Source: CAJPQU01 sp052170475
GTDB lineage: Bacteria > Bacillota > Negativicutes > Selenomonadales > Selenomonadaceae
Assembly (NCBI GenBank): GCA_052170475.1
Contig: JBQNAL010000018.1
Span: 1-36,293 of the forward strand
Direction: 5' to 3'
DNA: 36,293 nt
Shown: positions 23,010-30,902 of the stretch, piece by piece
Position numbering within the stretch: position 1 is the first letter of the stretch
Layout of the letters: every line of letters starts with the position of its first letter
Translations under genes and position numbers: made by a program
The notes under the pieces: generated by a model
Told to the model about the DNA's origin: nothing
The model's database searches: none
What the model saw: the letters and a program-made list of their open reading frames with translations, nothing else

Positions 23010-23969
23010 ATGAGTTCCATAGGGGTGGCGGCAATCGTTTCGGCGCTTGTCGTTTTGCTCGCCGGTCATTTCCTGCTGCCGGTTCTCGTCCGGCTCCACT
23101 GTGGGCAGAGCATTCGCGGGGAAGGGCCGGAGAGCCATCAAAAAAAGAGCGGGACGCCTACCATGGGTGGGCTCATGCTGCTCTTGGCGATTCTTGTGGG
23201 GACGATTGTTGCGGACGGCTGGGCGCCGGAGGTTCTCTTGGCGCTCTTTGTCACCATCGGGCATGGGGTCATCGGCTTTTTGGATGACTACATCAAGGTG
23301 GTCAAAAAGCGCAATTTAGGGCTGCGGGCGCGGGAAAAGCTGGCGGGACAGATCGTGATGGCGGTGCTTGTGGCCTTCCTTGGCAGTCGGTTTTTAGATT
23401 TGACCACGGCGCTCTGGGTTCCCTTTGTGAAAACTCCCGTGGAGTTGGGCGCGTTTTATTATGTGTTGATCTTTTTTGTCTTCGTCGGCACGACGAATGC
23501 GGTGAACCTGACGGACGGTTTGGACGGCCTGGCGACAGGGACTGTGGCCGTTGCCATGGGCACTTACGCGCTCGTGTGCCTCTCTTTGGGGAAGGCGGCG
23601 CTGGCCGCTTTCTGCGCGGCCACGGCGGCGGCCGCTGTCGCCTTTTTGCGATTCAATGCGCATCCGGCGCGGGTATTCATGGGCGACACCGGCTCGCTGG
23701 CCTTGGGCGGCGCTTTGGCTGCGGTGGCCGTTTTGACAAAAACGGAACTGCTGCTGATTTTCATCGGCGGCGTTTTCGTGGCAGAGGCGCTCTCTGTCAT
23801 CATACAGGTGATTTCCTTTCAGACGACGGGGCGACGGGTCTTTCGCATGAGTCCACTGCACCATCATTTTGAGTTGGGCGGCTGGCCGGAAACGAAAGTC
23901 GTCCACGTCTTTTGGCTGGCAGGGGTGGCGTGCAGCCTGCTGGCGCTTTGGATCGGGAAAGTGGGATAG
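23010..23969 (+). CDS. mraY: phospho-MurNAc-pentapeptide transferase
   Basis: A 319-residue protein with about ten membrane segments that transfers phospho-MurNAc-pentapeptide to undecaprenyl phosphate, forming lipid I. Signatures are HQKKSGTPTMGG (43-54), GFLDDYIKV (89-97, magnesium/UDP site), NLTDGLDGLATG (166-177), MGDTGSLALGG and the C-terminal PLHHHFEL. ATG 23010 is used because GGGGGGCGGGAAG lies immediately upstream; a GTG at 22995 is possible. The 60-bp gap after murF carries a promoter. Confidence 0.96.
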   Translation: MSSIGVAAIVSALVVLLAGHFLLPVLVRLHCGQSIRGEGPESHQKKSGTPTMGGLMLLLAILVGTIVADGWAPEVLLALFVTIGHGVIGFLDDYIKVVKKRNLGLRAREKLAGQIVMAVLVAFLGSRFLDLTTALWVPFVKTPVELGAFYYVLIFFVFVGTTNAVNLTDGLDGLATGTVAVAMGTYALVCLSLGKAALAAFCAATAAAAVAFLRFNAHPARVFMGDTGSLALGGALAAVAVLTKTELLLIFIGGVFVAEALSVIIQVISFQTTGRRVFRMSPLHHHFELGGWPETKVVHVFWLAGVACSLLALWIGKVG

Positions 23970-23971
23970 AC

Positions 23972-25387
23972 ATGGCGCGTGCGATGTGCGAAAAAGAAAA
24001 GGTGCTGGTGGTGGGCGCGGGGATAAGCGGCAGCGCGGCGGCTCGCCTCGCGCGCTCTTTCGGTGCGGCGGTGACCTTGAGCGACGCGAAGGCGCGCGAA
24101 GACATCGCGTTTGATCTCAGTCCCCTCGAGGCGCAGGGAGTCTCTCTTTGCTTTGGGGAGCAGCCGGAGACACTTTTAGACGGCGTGACGCGGGTCATTG
24201 TATCCCCCGCCGTGCCGGTGCGCGTGCCGCTCATAGCGGCGGCTTTTCGGCGTGGGATTCCCGTGGAAAGTGAGATCGAGTTCGCCTACCATTTGGCGAG
24301 ATCCCCGCTTTTCGCAGTGACGGGGACGAACGGCAAGACGACCACCACGACGCTTTTAGGGCGGCTTTTGGCGGCGCATTTTCCCGTGGTGGGGGTGGGG
24401 GGCAATATCGGCGTCGCCCTTTCGGAGGAGGCCGTGCGCGTGGGCGCAGGGGGCGCCATTGCGGCGGAGATCTCCAGCTACCAATTAGAAGCCACGGGGG
24501 AATTTCGCCCGAAGGTCGCCGCCGTCCTCAATTTGACGCCGGACCATGTGGTGCGCCATGGCTCCCTCGACGTGTACCGGCAGATGAAGGAGAAAATTTT
24601 CGCATGGCAAACGCCGGAAGATTTCGTCGTACTCAACTATGACGATCCCGTGACGAGAGGGATGGCGGAGCGCGCCCCCTCCACGGTGTGCTTTTTTAGC
24701 CGCAAGGTTAGGCTTTCGTCTGGGGCGTTCCTCGTGAACGGCGAGATCGTCCTTCGCTGGCAGGGGGAAATCCATCGCATCCTGCCGGTGGAGGCGCTTC
24801 GCGTCCGGGGGACGCATAATGTCGAGAACGTGTTAGCCGCCTGTGCGATGGCGTTTTTGGGCGGGGTGGAGCCAAGCAAGATGGCCGCTGTCCTGCGGGA
24901 TTTTTCAGGGATCGAGCATCGCATTGAACCGGTGGCGGAGATCGGCGGCGTCCGCTACTACAACGATTCTAAGGCGACGAATATAGATTCCGCCGTCAAG
25001 GCATTGGAGAGTTTCCCCGGTGAATCGGTGATCCTCATCGCGGGGGGCGAGGATAAAATGACCGATCTGTCGGAGTTTATGCGCACGGCGAAGGCGCACT
25101 GCCGGGGACTTATCCTTCTTGGGGACGCGGCGGAGCGCTTTCGGGCAGCGGCACTCTCGGCGGGCTTCTCAAAAGAGGAGATTTACCGCGCCGATCATTC
25201 CTTGGCGAAGGCGGTGGACATCGCCCATGACATCGCGCGTCCCGCAGAGGTGGTGCTGCTTTCTCCCGCCTGCGCGAGCTTTGATATGTTCTCGGGGTAT
25301 GAGGCGCGAGGGCGTGCCTTCAAGGCGTTGGTGAGGGGGCTCTCAGGCGCGGCGCTTTCGGGCAGCGCTGCAAACGGCGAAGGATAG
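23972..25387 (+). CDS. murD: UDP-MurNAc-L-alanine:D-glutamate ligase
   Basis: A 471-residue Mur ligase that adds D-glutamate, the second stem residue. The N-terminal Rossmann-like domain starts VLVVGAGISGSAAA. VTGTNGKTTTTTLLG is the ATP loop near 117, followed by EISSYQLE and NLTPDHVVRHGS in the centre. The C-terminal domain has YYNDSKATNIDS and ends LLSPACASFDMF. ATG 23972 lies three bases after the mraY stop; an ATG at 23987 is an alternative. In most clusters ftsW follows, but here murG begins 11 bp later. Confidence 0.96.
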   Translation: MARAMCEKEKVLVVGAGISGSAAARLARSFGAAVTLSDAKAREDIAFDLSPLEAQGVSLCFGEQPETLLDGVTRVIVSPAVPVRVPLIAAAFRRGIPVESEIEFAYHLARSPLFAVTGTNGKTTTTTLLGRLLAAHFPVVGVGGNIGVALSEEAVRVGAGGAIAAEISSYQLEATGEFRPKVAAVLNLTPDHVVRHGSLDVYRQMKEKIFAWQTPEDFVVLNYDDPVTRGMAERAPSTVCFFSRKVRLSSGAFLVNGEIVLRWQGEIHRILPVEALRVRGTHNVENVLAACAMAFLGGVEPSKMAAVLRDFSGIEHRIEPVAEIGGVRYYNDSKATNIDSAVKALESFPGESVILIAGGEDKMTDLSEFMRTAKAHCRGLILLGDAAERFRAAALSAGFSKEEIYRADHSLAKAVDIAHDIARPAEVVLLSPACASFDMFSGYEARGRAFKALVRGLSGAALSGSAANGEG

Positions 25388-25397
25388 GAGCGGTTTC

Positions 25398-26516
25398 ATG
25401 CGTATCATCGTTTCCGGCGGGGGGACGGGCGGACACATCTATCCGGCCATCACTCTGATCCGCGCGATACAGGAAAAAGAGCCGGCGGCGGATTTTCTCT
25501 ATGTGGGAACACGGCACGGACTGGAAGCGGACATCGTGCCGCGGGAAGGGATCCCCTTTCGCGAAGTCAATCTCTTGGGCTTTAAGCGCAGTTTTTCGCT
25601 GGCGAATGTGGGACGTGCCGCCGCCGCTTTGGCGGGGGTGGTGAAGGCCATGGCCGTTGTGCGCGCCTTTCGCCCCGACGCGGCCATTGGCACGGGGGGC
25701 TACGTCTGCGGGCCGACGCTCTTGGCGGCGAGCCTCCTCGGTGTCCCCACCCTCATCCAAGAGCAAAATGTGGTCCCCGGGATCACCAATCGGTTGCTCG
25801 CCAAGTTCGTGACTCGTGTCGCCGTCGGGACGCCTGAGGCTGCCGCACACTTTCCCGCCGAGAAGGTGATCTATACCGGCAATCCCATCCGTCGGGCGGT
25901 GGTGGATGCCTCGCGACAAGCCGCGATTGAGGCCTTTCGGTTGGATCCGACGAAAAAGACGGTGTTGGTATCCGGCGGCAGCCAAGGCGCGAAGACCATC
26001 AACCGCGCCATGATACACGTGATCAAGCGCTGCGCGGAACACCCTGCGGCGCAGATCCTCTTCGTCACAGGACGCGGGGATTATGAGGATACGTTGCGTG
26101 AGATACAGGCGGCGGGTGTAGATCTCAAGGCGGCGGGAAACATCGTGGTGCGTCCCTACCTCTACGATATGCCGGAGGCATTAGCGGCGGCGGATTTGGC
26201 GGTATTTCGCGCAGGGGCCATCGGGATCGCCGAGCTCACCGCGCGGGGGGTACCGGCCATTTTGGTTCCGTATCCTTACGCTGCCGCCAACCATCAGGAA
26301 GAGAATGCCCGCGCGTTGGCAGAAGCTGGAGCGGCGCGGATGATCTTGGATCGCGAGCTGACGGGGGAGCGGCTGCTGGCGGTGTTGACGGAGCTTTTGC
26401 ACGACGATGAGGGGCTAAAGCGCATGGGGGAGAGAAGTCGTTTTTTGGGGCGGCCAAAGGCGGCGGAGGAGATCGCCGCCATCGTGTTAGGTATGACGGA
26501 AGGGAGGAAAGCGTAA
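25398..26516 (+). CDS. murG: UDP-GlcNAc:undecaprenyl-PP-MurNAc-pentapeptide GlcNAc transferase
   Basis: A 372-residue peripheral GT-B glycosyltransferase that converts lipid I to lipid II on the inner face of the membrane. The N-terminal glycine loop GGGTGGHIYPA is at 7-17, then FREVNLLGFKRS and the lipid-binding GTGGYVCGP. The C-terminal domain has SGGSQGAKTIN and FRAGAIGIAELTARGVP for UDP-GlcNAc. The latter usually reads SRAGA in relatives; here it is phenylalanine, then RAGA. The ATG follows GGAGCGG. The stop overlaps murC by one base (TAATG). Confidence 0.96.
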   Translation: MRIIVSGGGTGGHIYPAITLIRAIQEKEPAADFLYVGTRHGLEADIVPREGIPFREVNLLGFKRSFSLANVGRAAAALAGVVKAMAVVRAFRPDAAIGTGGYVCGPTLLAASLLGVPTLIQEQNVVPGITNRLLAKFVTRVAVGTPEAAAHFPAEKVIYTGNPIRRAVVDASRQAAIEAFRLDPTKKTVLVSGGSQGAKTINRAMIHVIKRCAEHPAAQILFVTGRGDYEDTLREIQAAGVDLKAAGNIVVRPYLYDMPEALAAADLAVFRAGAIGIAELTARGVPAILVPYPYAAANHQEENARALAEAGAARMILDRELTGERLLAVLTELLHDDEGLKRMGERSRFLGRPKAAEEIAAIVLGMTEGRKA

Positions 26517-27892
26517 TGCTTTCGGACATCCATACATTTCATTTCATCGGGATCGGCGGTGCGGGCATGAGCGCCTTGGCGCGGATCCTCTTGGAAAAAG
26601 GTTGTCAGGTTTCCGGATCGGATATCGCTGCGTCGCCCTTGACGGAGCAACTTCAGTCAAAAGGGGCTAAGATCCTGATCGGCCATCGGGCGGAAAATAT
26701 CAACGGGGCGGAGGCCATCGTGGTGTCGTCCGCCATTCCGGAGAACAATCCCGAAGTGGTGGCCGCCAAAGCGCTCGGGATCCCGCGCTTTCATCGTTCC
26801 GACGTGAATGCGGCGCTGGTGAATGCGGCGAAGGGGATCGCTGTGGCTGGCGCTCACGGAAAGACCACGACGACCTCCATGATCGGGCTGGTGCTGGAAC
26901 ATGGGGGATTGGATCCTACCATCATCATCGGCGGGGAAGTGGACTATTTGAGCGGCAACGCCCGACTTGGCAAGGGGGCGTACCTCGTATCGGAGGCCGA
27001 TGAGAGCGACGGTTCTTTTTTGAAATTGAAGCCCCATATCGCCGTGGTGACGAATGTGGAGGACGATCACCTCGATCATTACGGCTCCATGGAAAATATC
27101 CGGCGCGCTTTCCGGCAGTTTATGGACAATGTGGAGCGGGAAACGGGATTCGTCGTCCTCTGCTTTGATAACGATACCGTTCGGGCGATTGCACAGGAAA
27201 CGGATCGACACATCGTCTCTTATGCGGTCGGGCAAGAGGCGGACTATCAGGCGGTGCATGTGACGCCCACCGGGACAGGAACGTCCTTCGATGTCTCTCA
27301 TGAAGGCAGGCTCTTGGGTCATGTGACGCTCGGCCTTCCGGGGCTTCACAATGTTTCTGATGCGCTGGCAGCGATCGTCACGGGACTCCTCTGCGGGCTG
27401 ACGGTGGAAGAAGCGGCGGCGGGACTGGCGGCGTTTCATGGCGCGAAGCGGCGCTTTGAGACGAAGGCGCACGTCAAGGACGTCTGGATCGTGGATGATT
27501 ACGCCCACCACCCCACGGAGATTGCGGCGACCCTTGCGGCGGCACGTCAGACAAGCGCAAAGCGTATCATCTGCGCCTTTCAGCCCCACCGTTATAGCCG
27601 GACGAAACTTTTGGCGAAGGAGTTTGGGACAGCCTTTCGGGAGGCGGACGTCTTAGTTTTGACTGGGATTTATGCGGCGGGGGAATCCCCGCTCCCCGGC
27701 ATCGACGGAACGACGATTTTAGCAGCGGTGACGGAAGGGACGGGGCAGCCGGTGACTTATATCGAGGCGCGGGAAAATCTTGCGGCTTACTTAGAGACGG
27801 TGGTACGCCCCGGGGATCTCGTCCTCACCATGGGCGCCGGAGATGTATGGCGCACGGGGGAAGAATTGGTGCACCGCCTAGAAGAGGCGTGA
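26516..27892 (+). CDS. murC: UDP-MurNAc:L-alanine ligase
   Basis: A 458-residue Mur ligase that attaches the first stem residue. HFIGIGGAGMSALA begins the UDP-binding domain (about 9-22), AGAHGKTTTTSM is the ATP loop near 113-124, then EADESDGSF and TNVEDDHLDHYGS. The C-terminal domain has VDDYAHHPTEI and FQPHRYSRT. All motifs expected for activity are present. The murG overlap (TAATG) and ddl ten bases downstream place it in one transcript. murB, often fused to or next to murC, is absent. Confidence 0.96.
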   Translation: MLSDIHTFHFIGIGGAGMSALARILLEKGCQVSGSDIAASPLTEQLQSKGAKILIGHRAENINGAEAIVVSSAIPENNPEVVAAKALGIPRFHRSDVNAALVNAAKGIAVAGAHGKTTTTSMIGLVLEHGGLDPTIIIGGEVDYLSGNARLGKGAYLVSEADESDGSFLKLKPHIAVVTNVEDDHLDHYGSMENIRRAFRQFMDNVERETGFVVLCFDNDTVRAIAQETDRHIVSYAVGQEADYQAVHVTPTGTGTSFDVSHEGRLLGHVTLGLPGLHNVSDALAAIVTGLLCGLTVEEAAAGLAAFHGAKRRFETKAHVKDVWIVDDYAHHPTEIAATLAAARQTSAKRIICAFQPHRYSRTKLLAKEFGTAFREADVLVLTGIYAAGESPLPGIDGTTILAAVTEGTGQPVTYIEARENLAAYLETVVRPGDLVLTMGAGDVWRTGEELVHRLEEA

Positions 27893-27902
27893 GGGGATGA
27901 CC

Positions 27903-28841
27903 ATGGAGGAAAAAATGATCGCTGTCGTCATGGGAGGACCTTCCTCGGAGGCGGAGATTTCAAGGCGCACCGGGCAGGCTGTGGTGGAAGCCTTACAGGC
28001 CAAAGGTCATCGGGTGGTAGGGGTGGAGTTTGATCCCCTGCGCTTTGTTCGCGACATCGAAGCGCTGAAGCCCGCCGTGGTATTCAATGCGATGCACGGC
28101 GCTTTCGGCGAGGATGGCCGGTTGGCAGCGGTGCTGGAGTTTTTGGGGATTCCCTACACCGGGTCGGGGGTTTTAGCCGGGGCGTTGACCCTCAATAAGG
28201 CCGCCAATAAGCGTGTCCTCTTGGGGGCTGGCATCCCGACCCCGAGCGCGCGGATGTATCGTTCCTACGAGCGGGCACGGGATTTGGCGGGGGAGATTGC
28301 CGAAGGGTTTTCGCTGCCGGTGGTGGTGAAGGCGGCTGCCCAAGGGTCGTCCCTAGGGGTCGTCATCGCCGCGCAGGAAGAAGATCTGCCGGGCGCGTTG
28401 GAGGAAGCCTTTCGCTACGACGATGAGGTCGTGGTGGAGGCCTTTATCGACGGCGTGGAGATTACCGTCGCGGTCATGGGGGACGGCGTCGAGAATGAAG
28501 TCTTCCCCATCATTGAGATCACCACGGTTTCCGGCCGCTACGATTACGAGAGCAAATATACCAAAGGGGCGTCCCAACACATCATTCCGGCACGGCTGGC
28601 GCCGGAAACGGCGGAAAAAGCGCGGGACATCGCCCTCGCGGCCTTTTCCGTCTGCGGCTGCCGTGGGGTGGCGCGGATGGATATGATGGTGTCGAAGGAG
28701 GGACAGCCCTATGTCATTGACATCAATACCATGCCGGGGATGACGGAAACGTCCTTGGTTCCCGATGCGGCGCGGGCGATGGGCATGGACTTCCCCACCC
28801 TTTGCGAACGCCTCTTGCTGCTTTCGGGGGTCAAGGTTTAG
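27903..28841 (+). CDS. ddl: D-alanine:D-alanine ligase
   Basis: An ATP-grasp enzyme of about 312 residues that makes the D-Ala-D-Ala used by MurF. It has VMGGPSSEAEIS near the N terminus, AMHGAFGEDGRLA, PYTGSGVLAGALTLNK, VVVKAAAQGSSLGV and the C-terminal INTMPGMTETSLVP. The omega-loop sequence YDYESKYTKGASQH has the Tyr of D-Ala-D-Ala ligases, so a D-lactate ligase (vancomycin-resistant type) is unlikely. Three starts are possible: ATG 27897 (no space for a binding site), 27903 (GAGGGG six bases before) and 27915 (GGAGG five bases before, 308 residues). Confidence 0.95.
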   Translation: MEEKMIAVVMGGPSSEAEISRRTGQAVVEALQAKGHRVVGVEFDPLRFVRDIEALKPAVVFNAMHGAFGEDGRLAAVLEFLGIPYTGSGVLAGALTLNKAANKRVLLGAGIPTPSARMYRSYERARDLAGEIAEGFSLPVVVKAAAQGSSLGVVIAAQEEDLPGALEEAFRYDDEVVVEAFIDGVEITVAVMGDGVENEVFPIIEITTVSGRYDYESKYTKGASQHIIPARLAPETAEKARDIALAAFSVCGCRGVARMDMMVSKEGQPYVIDINTMPGMTETSLVPDAARAMGMDFPTLCERLLLLSGVKV

Positions 28842-28910
28842 CGGTGCCTGGGGCGGCGCACGGCAGCCGTTTTCCGTCGATCTTTTGGCGACGCGAAGGA
28901 TGAGGGGGCG

Positions 28911-29681
28911 ATGAAGGTGGAAGAAAATGAAGGGATCATGGAGGGGAAATTGCCACCGCAGGCGGTTGCCCGTCATAAGTGGCGGTGGCTCTTGCAGGCG
29001 CTCTTCTTTTTGGGCGCGGTGGCGGCGGTAGCGGCGGCGGTTTTCTACCTTCCGTTCTTCAAGGTACAGTCCGTTTCCGTCGTCGGAAACGGCTACGTTC
29101 CCACGGCGGATATATGTCGCATTGCCGGGATATATCGAGGGCAACACCTCCTCCAAGTCGAAACGGATACGGCCGCACGGACGCTGACGAAGGATCTTCG
29201 CATTGAGCAGGCCAGCGTGCGGCGGGTATTTCCCAATGGCATCATGATTGAGGTGGAGGAGCGCCGCCCAGTGGCTGCCATCGCCTGTGAATACGGTTTT
29301 TTAGATCTTGACCGGCAGGGCATGGTGCTGAACGCGCACAAGCAGCGGGAACAGGGCGGGATTCCACTCCTCACCGGCGTGACGGCACAGGATCGTTACA
29401 TCGGCGATCGTGTGGAAGCGGAGGCCGTGCAGGGGGCGCTTCTCTACCTTTCCGGGTTTGACACGGGGGAATTGGCGCAGATCGTCGAGCTTCGCCTTTC
29501 GGATCCTGAGAAGGTGGTGGGCTGCACCAGCAACGCGGTGGAGATTCGCCTTGGCCGCTTGGAGCGCTTAGACGAAAAGATCAGGACGACGAAGACGTTT
29601 TTGCAGGACTTGCGAACGAGCGCCCAGCCGATTGCATTCATCAGCATGGAATACGCGCAGCCTTTTGTGCGCTTTCGCTGA
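28911..29681 (+). CDS. ftsQ: cell division protein FtsQ/DivIB
   Basis: A 256-residue bitopic protein. A short cytoplasmic tail and one membrane segment (about 25-46) precede a POTRA domain (about 50-118, starting VQSVSVVGNGYVPTADI). The beta domain includes RRVFPNGIMIEVEERRPVA and a region with RLGRLERLDEKI. It is a scaffold linking FtsL/DivIC with the septal synthase. The ATG follows GAGGGGGCG directly. The 69 bp after ddl show no terminator. Confidence 0.93.
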   Translation: MKVEENEGIMEGKLPPQAVARHKWRWLLQALFFLGAVAAVAAAVFYLPFFKVQSVSVVGNGYVPTADICRIAGIYRGQHLLQVETDTAARTLTKDLRIEQASVRRVFPNGIMIEVEERRPVAAIACEYGFLDLDRQGMVLNAHKQREQGGIPLLTGVTAQDRYIGDRVEAEAVQGALLYLSGFDTGELAQIVELRLSDPEKVVGCTSNAVEIRLGRLERLDEKIRTTKTFLQDLRTSAQPIAFISMEYAQPFVRFR

Positions 29682-29702
29682 CGGCAGACAGGAAGGAAAC
29701 GT

Positions 29703-30407
29703 ATGATCACATTGAAACACGGCCATATTTCGGTCGTCTTTGTCTGCATGGTACTGGGCTTCATGCTGGCGACACAATTTCGCATCGCCATGGATCAGCG
29801 CTCATCGCTCCCGTACCAGCGGCAGGAAGAATTGGCGGCGCGCCTTTTGGCGACGGAAAAAGAGCGGGACGCCTTGCAGGAGAAATTAGCGGATCTGGAA
29901 GCGACGGCGGCACAGGCGGCGGAAAATGCGGTGGAAAGACAGGCGATTGATGATCTAAGGCTGCGCGCCGGGCAGATTCCCCTCACGGGACCTGGGGTCA
30001 TCGTCACCATCGACGACAGCAAGACCGCTTCTAAGGCGGGGGACAATCAGAACCTCTACATCATTCACGACGACGATCTTTTGCGGGTGGTCAATGAACT
30101 TCGAGCCGCGGGAGCGGAAGCGCTCTCCATCAACGGACAGCGCCTCATGGCCATGTCAGAGATCCGCTGCGCGGGGCCGACGCTTTCGGTCAACAACGTT
30201 CGTTCCGCGCCCCCCTACGAGATACGTGCCATCGGCAACGTAGAAACCTTGGAGAAAGCGCTTCTCATGCGGGGCGGGGTGGCGGACACGCTGCAGGTCT
30301 GGGGCATCCAGATCGACATCAAGACGGCGGCGCAGGTGACGGTACCCGCCTATAAGGGGATGGGGCCAATGCAGTACGCGCGCCCGCAGGAGGAGGCGGC
30401 GTCATGA
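29703..30407 (+). CDS. DUF881 family membrane protein
   Basis: A 234-residue bitopic protein with one N-terminal membrane segment (about 9-27) and a coiled coil (about 38-85). The extracytoplasmic DUF881 domain includes GPGVIVTIDDSK, LYIIHDDDLLRVVNELRAAGAEALSINGQR and a conserved-looking RSAPPYEIRAIG. B. subtilis YlxW and YlxX are relatives in the same genomic place before sbp. The function is unknown but the synteny with division genes is widespread. The stop overlaps sbp as ATGA. Confidence 0.9.
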   Translation: MITLKHGHISVVFVCMVLGFMLATQFRIAMDQRSSLPYQRQEELAARLLATEKERDALQEKLADLEATAAQAAENAVERQAIDDLRLRAGQIPLTGPGVIVTIDDSKTASKAGDNQNLYIIHDDDLLRVVNELRAAGAEALSINGQRLMAMSEIRCAGPTLSVNNVRSAPPYEIRAIGNVETLEKALLMRGGVADTLQVWGIQIDIKTAAQVTVPAYKGMGPMQYARPQEEAAS

Positions 30408-30736
30408 TCTTAGCGGTGATTGGTCTCCTGTTAGGCATTTTCTTTGGCTCGATCTGCCCGCTCTCCATTCCCGTGGCCTACGCGAAACTTTTTTCGGTGG
30501 CGCTCTTGGCCTCCATTGATTCCGTCTTCGGCGGATACCGAGCCGTTTTAGAGGAAAAGTTTGACAATACGATTTTCATTTCCGGCTTTTTTGTCAATGC
30601 GCTCTTAGCGGCCTTTCTTGTCTACGTGGGGGATCATTTGGGGATCGACCTTTACTATGTGGCGCTCTTGGCGTTTGGTCTTCGCATCTTTCAGAACTTG
30701 GCCATCATTCGGCGCTACTTTTTTAAGAAATATTGA
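30404..30736 (+). CDS. sbp: small basic protein family (Sbp, DUF1290)
   Basis: A 110-residue, highly hydrophobic protein with three membrane segments (about 2-25, 55-75, 80-98) and a basic end RRYFFKKY. Typical family features are the N-terminal GLLLGIFFG...P and the central SIDSVFGGYRA...FDNTIFISGFFVNALLA. The role is unknown; the gene lies next to division genes in most Firmicutes and Actinobacteria. Its start overlaps the DUF881 stop (ATGA). In B. subtilis ftsA comes next, but here a 166-bp gap with a promoter leads directly to ftsZ. Confidence 0.93.
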   Translation: MILAVIGLLLGIFFGSICPLSIPVAYAKLFSVALLASIDSVFGGYRAVLEEKFDNTIFISGFFVNALLAAFLVYVGDHLGIDLYYVALLAFGLRIFQNLAIIRRYFFKKY

Positions 30737-30761
30737 AGACGTCGTTTTTTCTGGGAGTATC

Positions 30762-30818
30762 CTACCATTCTCCGCGGATTTTCATGTTTTTGTGGCTAAA
30801 ATAGAGGAGAGATGGTAG
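30762..30818 (+). repeat. inverted repeat overlapping the ftsZ promoter
   Basis: CTACCATTCTCC (30762-30773) matches the reverse complement of GGAGAgATGGTAG (30806-30818), with one extra base in the right arm. The right arm covers the extended -10 of ftsZ. It could be a protein-binding site or a long-looped hairpin. Confidence 0.5.
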
Positions 30819-30821
30819 AAT
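30813..30821 (+). promoter_or_regulatory. extended -10 promoter of ftsZ
   Basis: TGGTAGAAT at 30813-30821 includes a TGn extension and TAGAAT (30816-30821). It is identical to the nine bases at the mraZ promoter. No -35 hexamer is found at proper spacing. It would give ftsZ its own transcript with a leader of about 75 nt. Confidence 0.55.
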
Positions 30822-30902
30822 AATAGGGACTGTGGAGAAGTTTTCGGATCGGGCGCGGCTTTGGCGTGTGCGTTCGCATCCACTGAAGGTGGAGGGGTAA
30901 TC

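Noticed and set aside
27903..28841. Possible D-alanine:D-lactate ligase (vancomycin-resistance type)
   Set aside because: The omega-loop sequence YDYESKYTKGASQH carries the tyrosine/lysine of ordinary D-Ala-D-Ala ligases, and no vanH or vanX neighbour exists.
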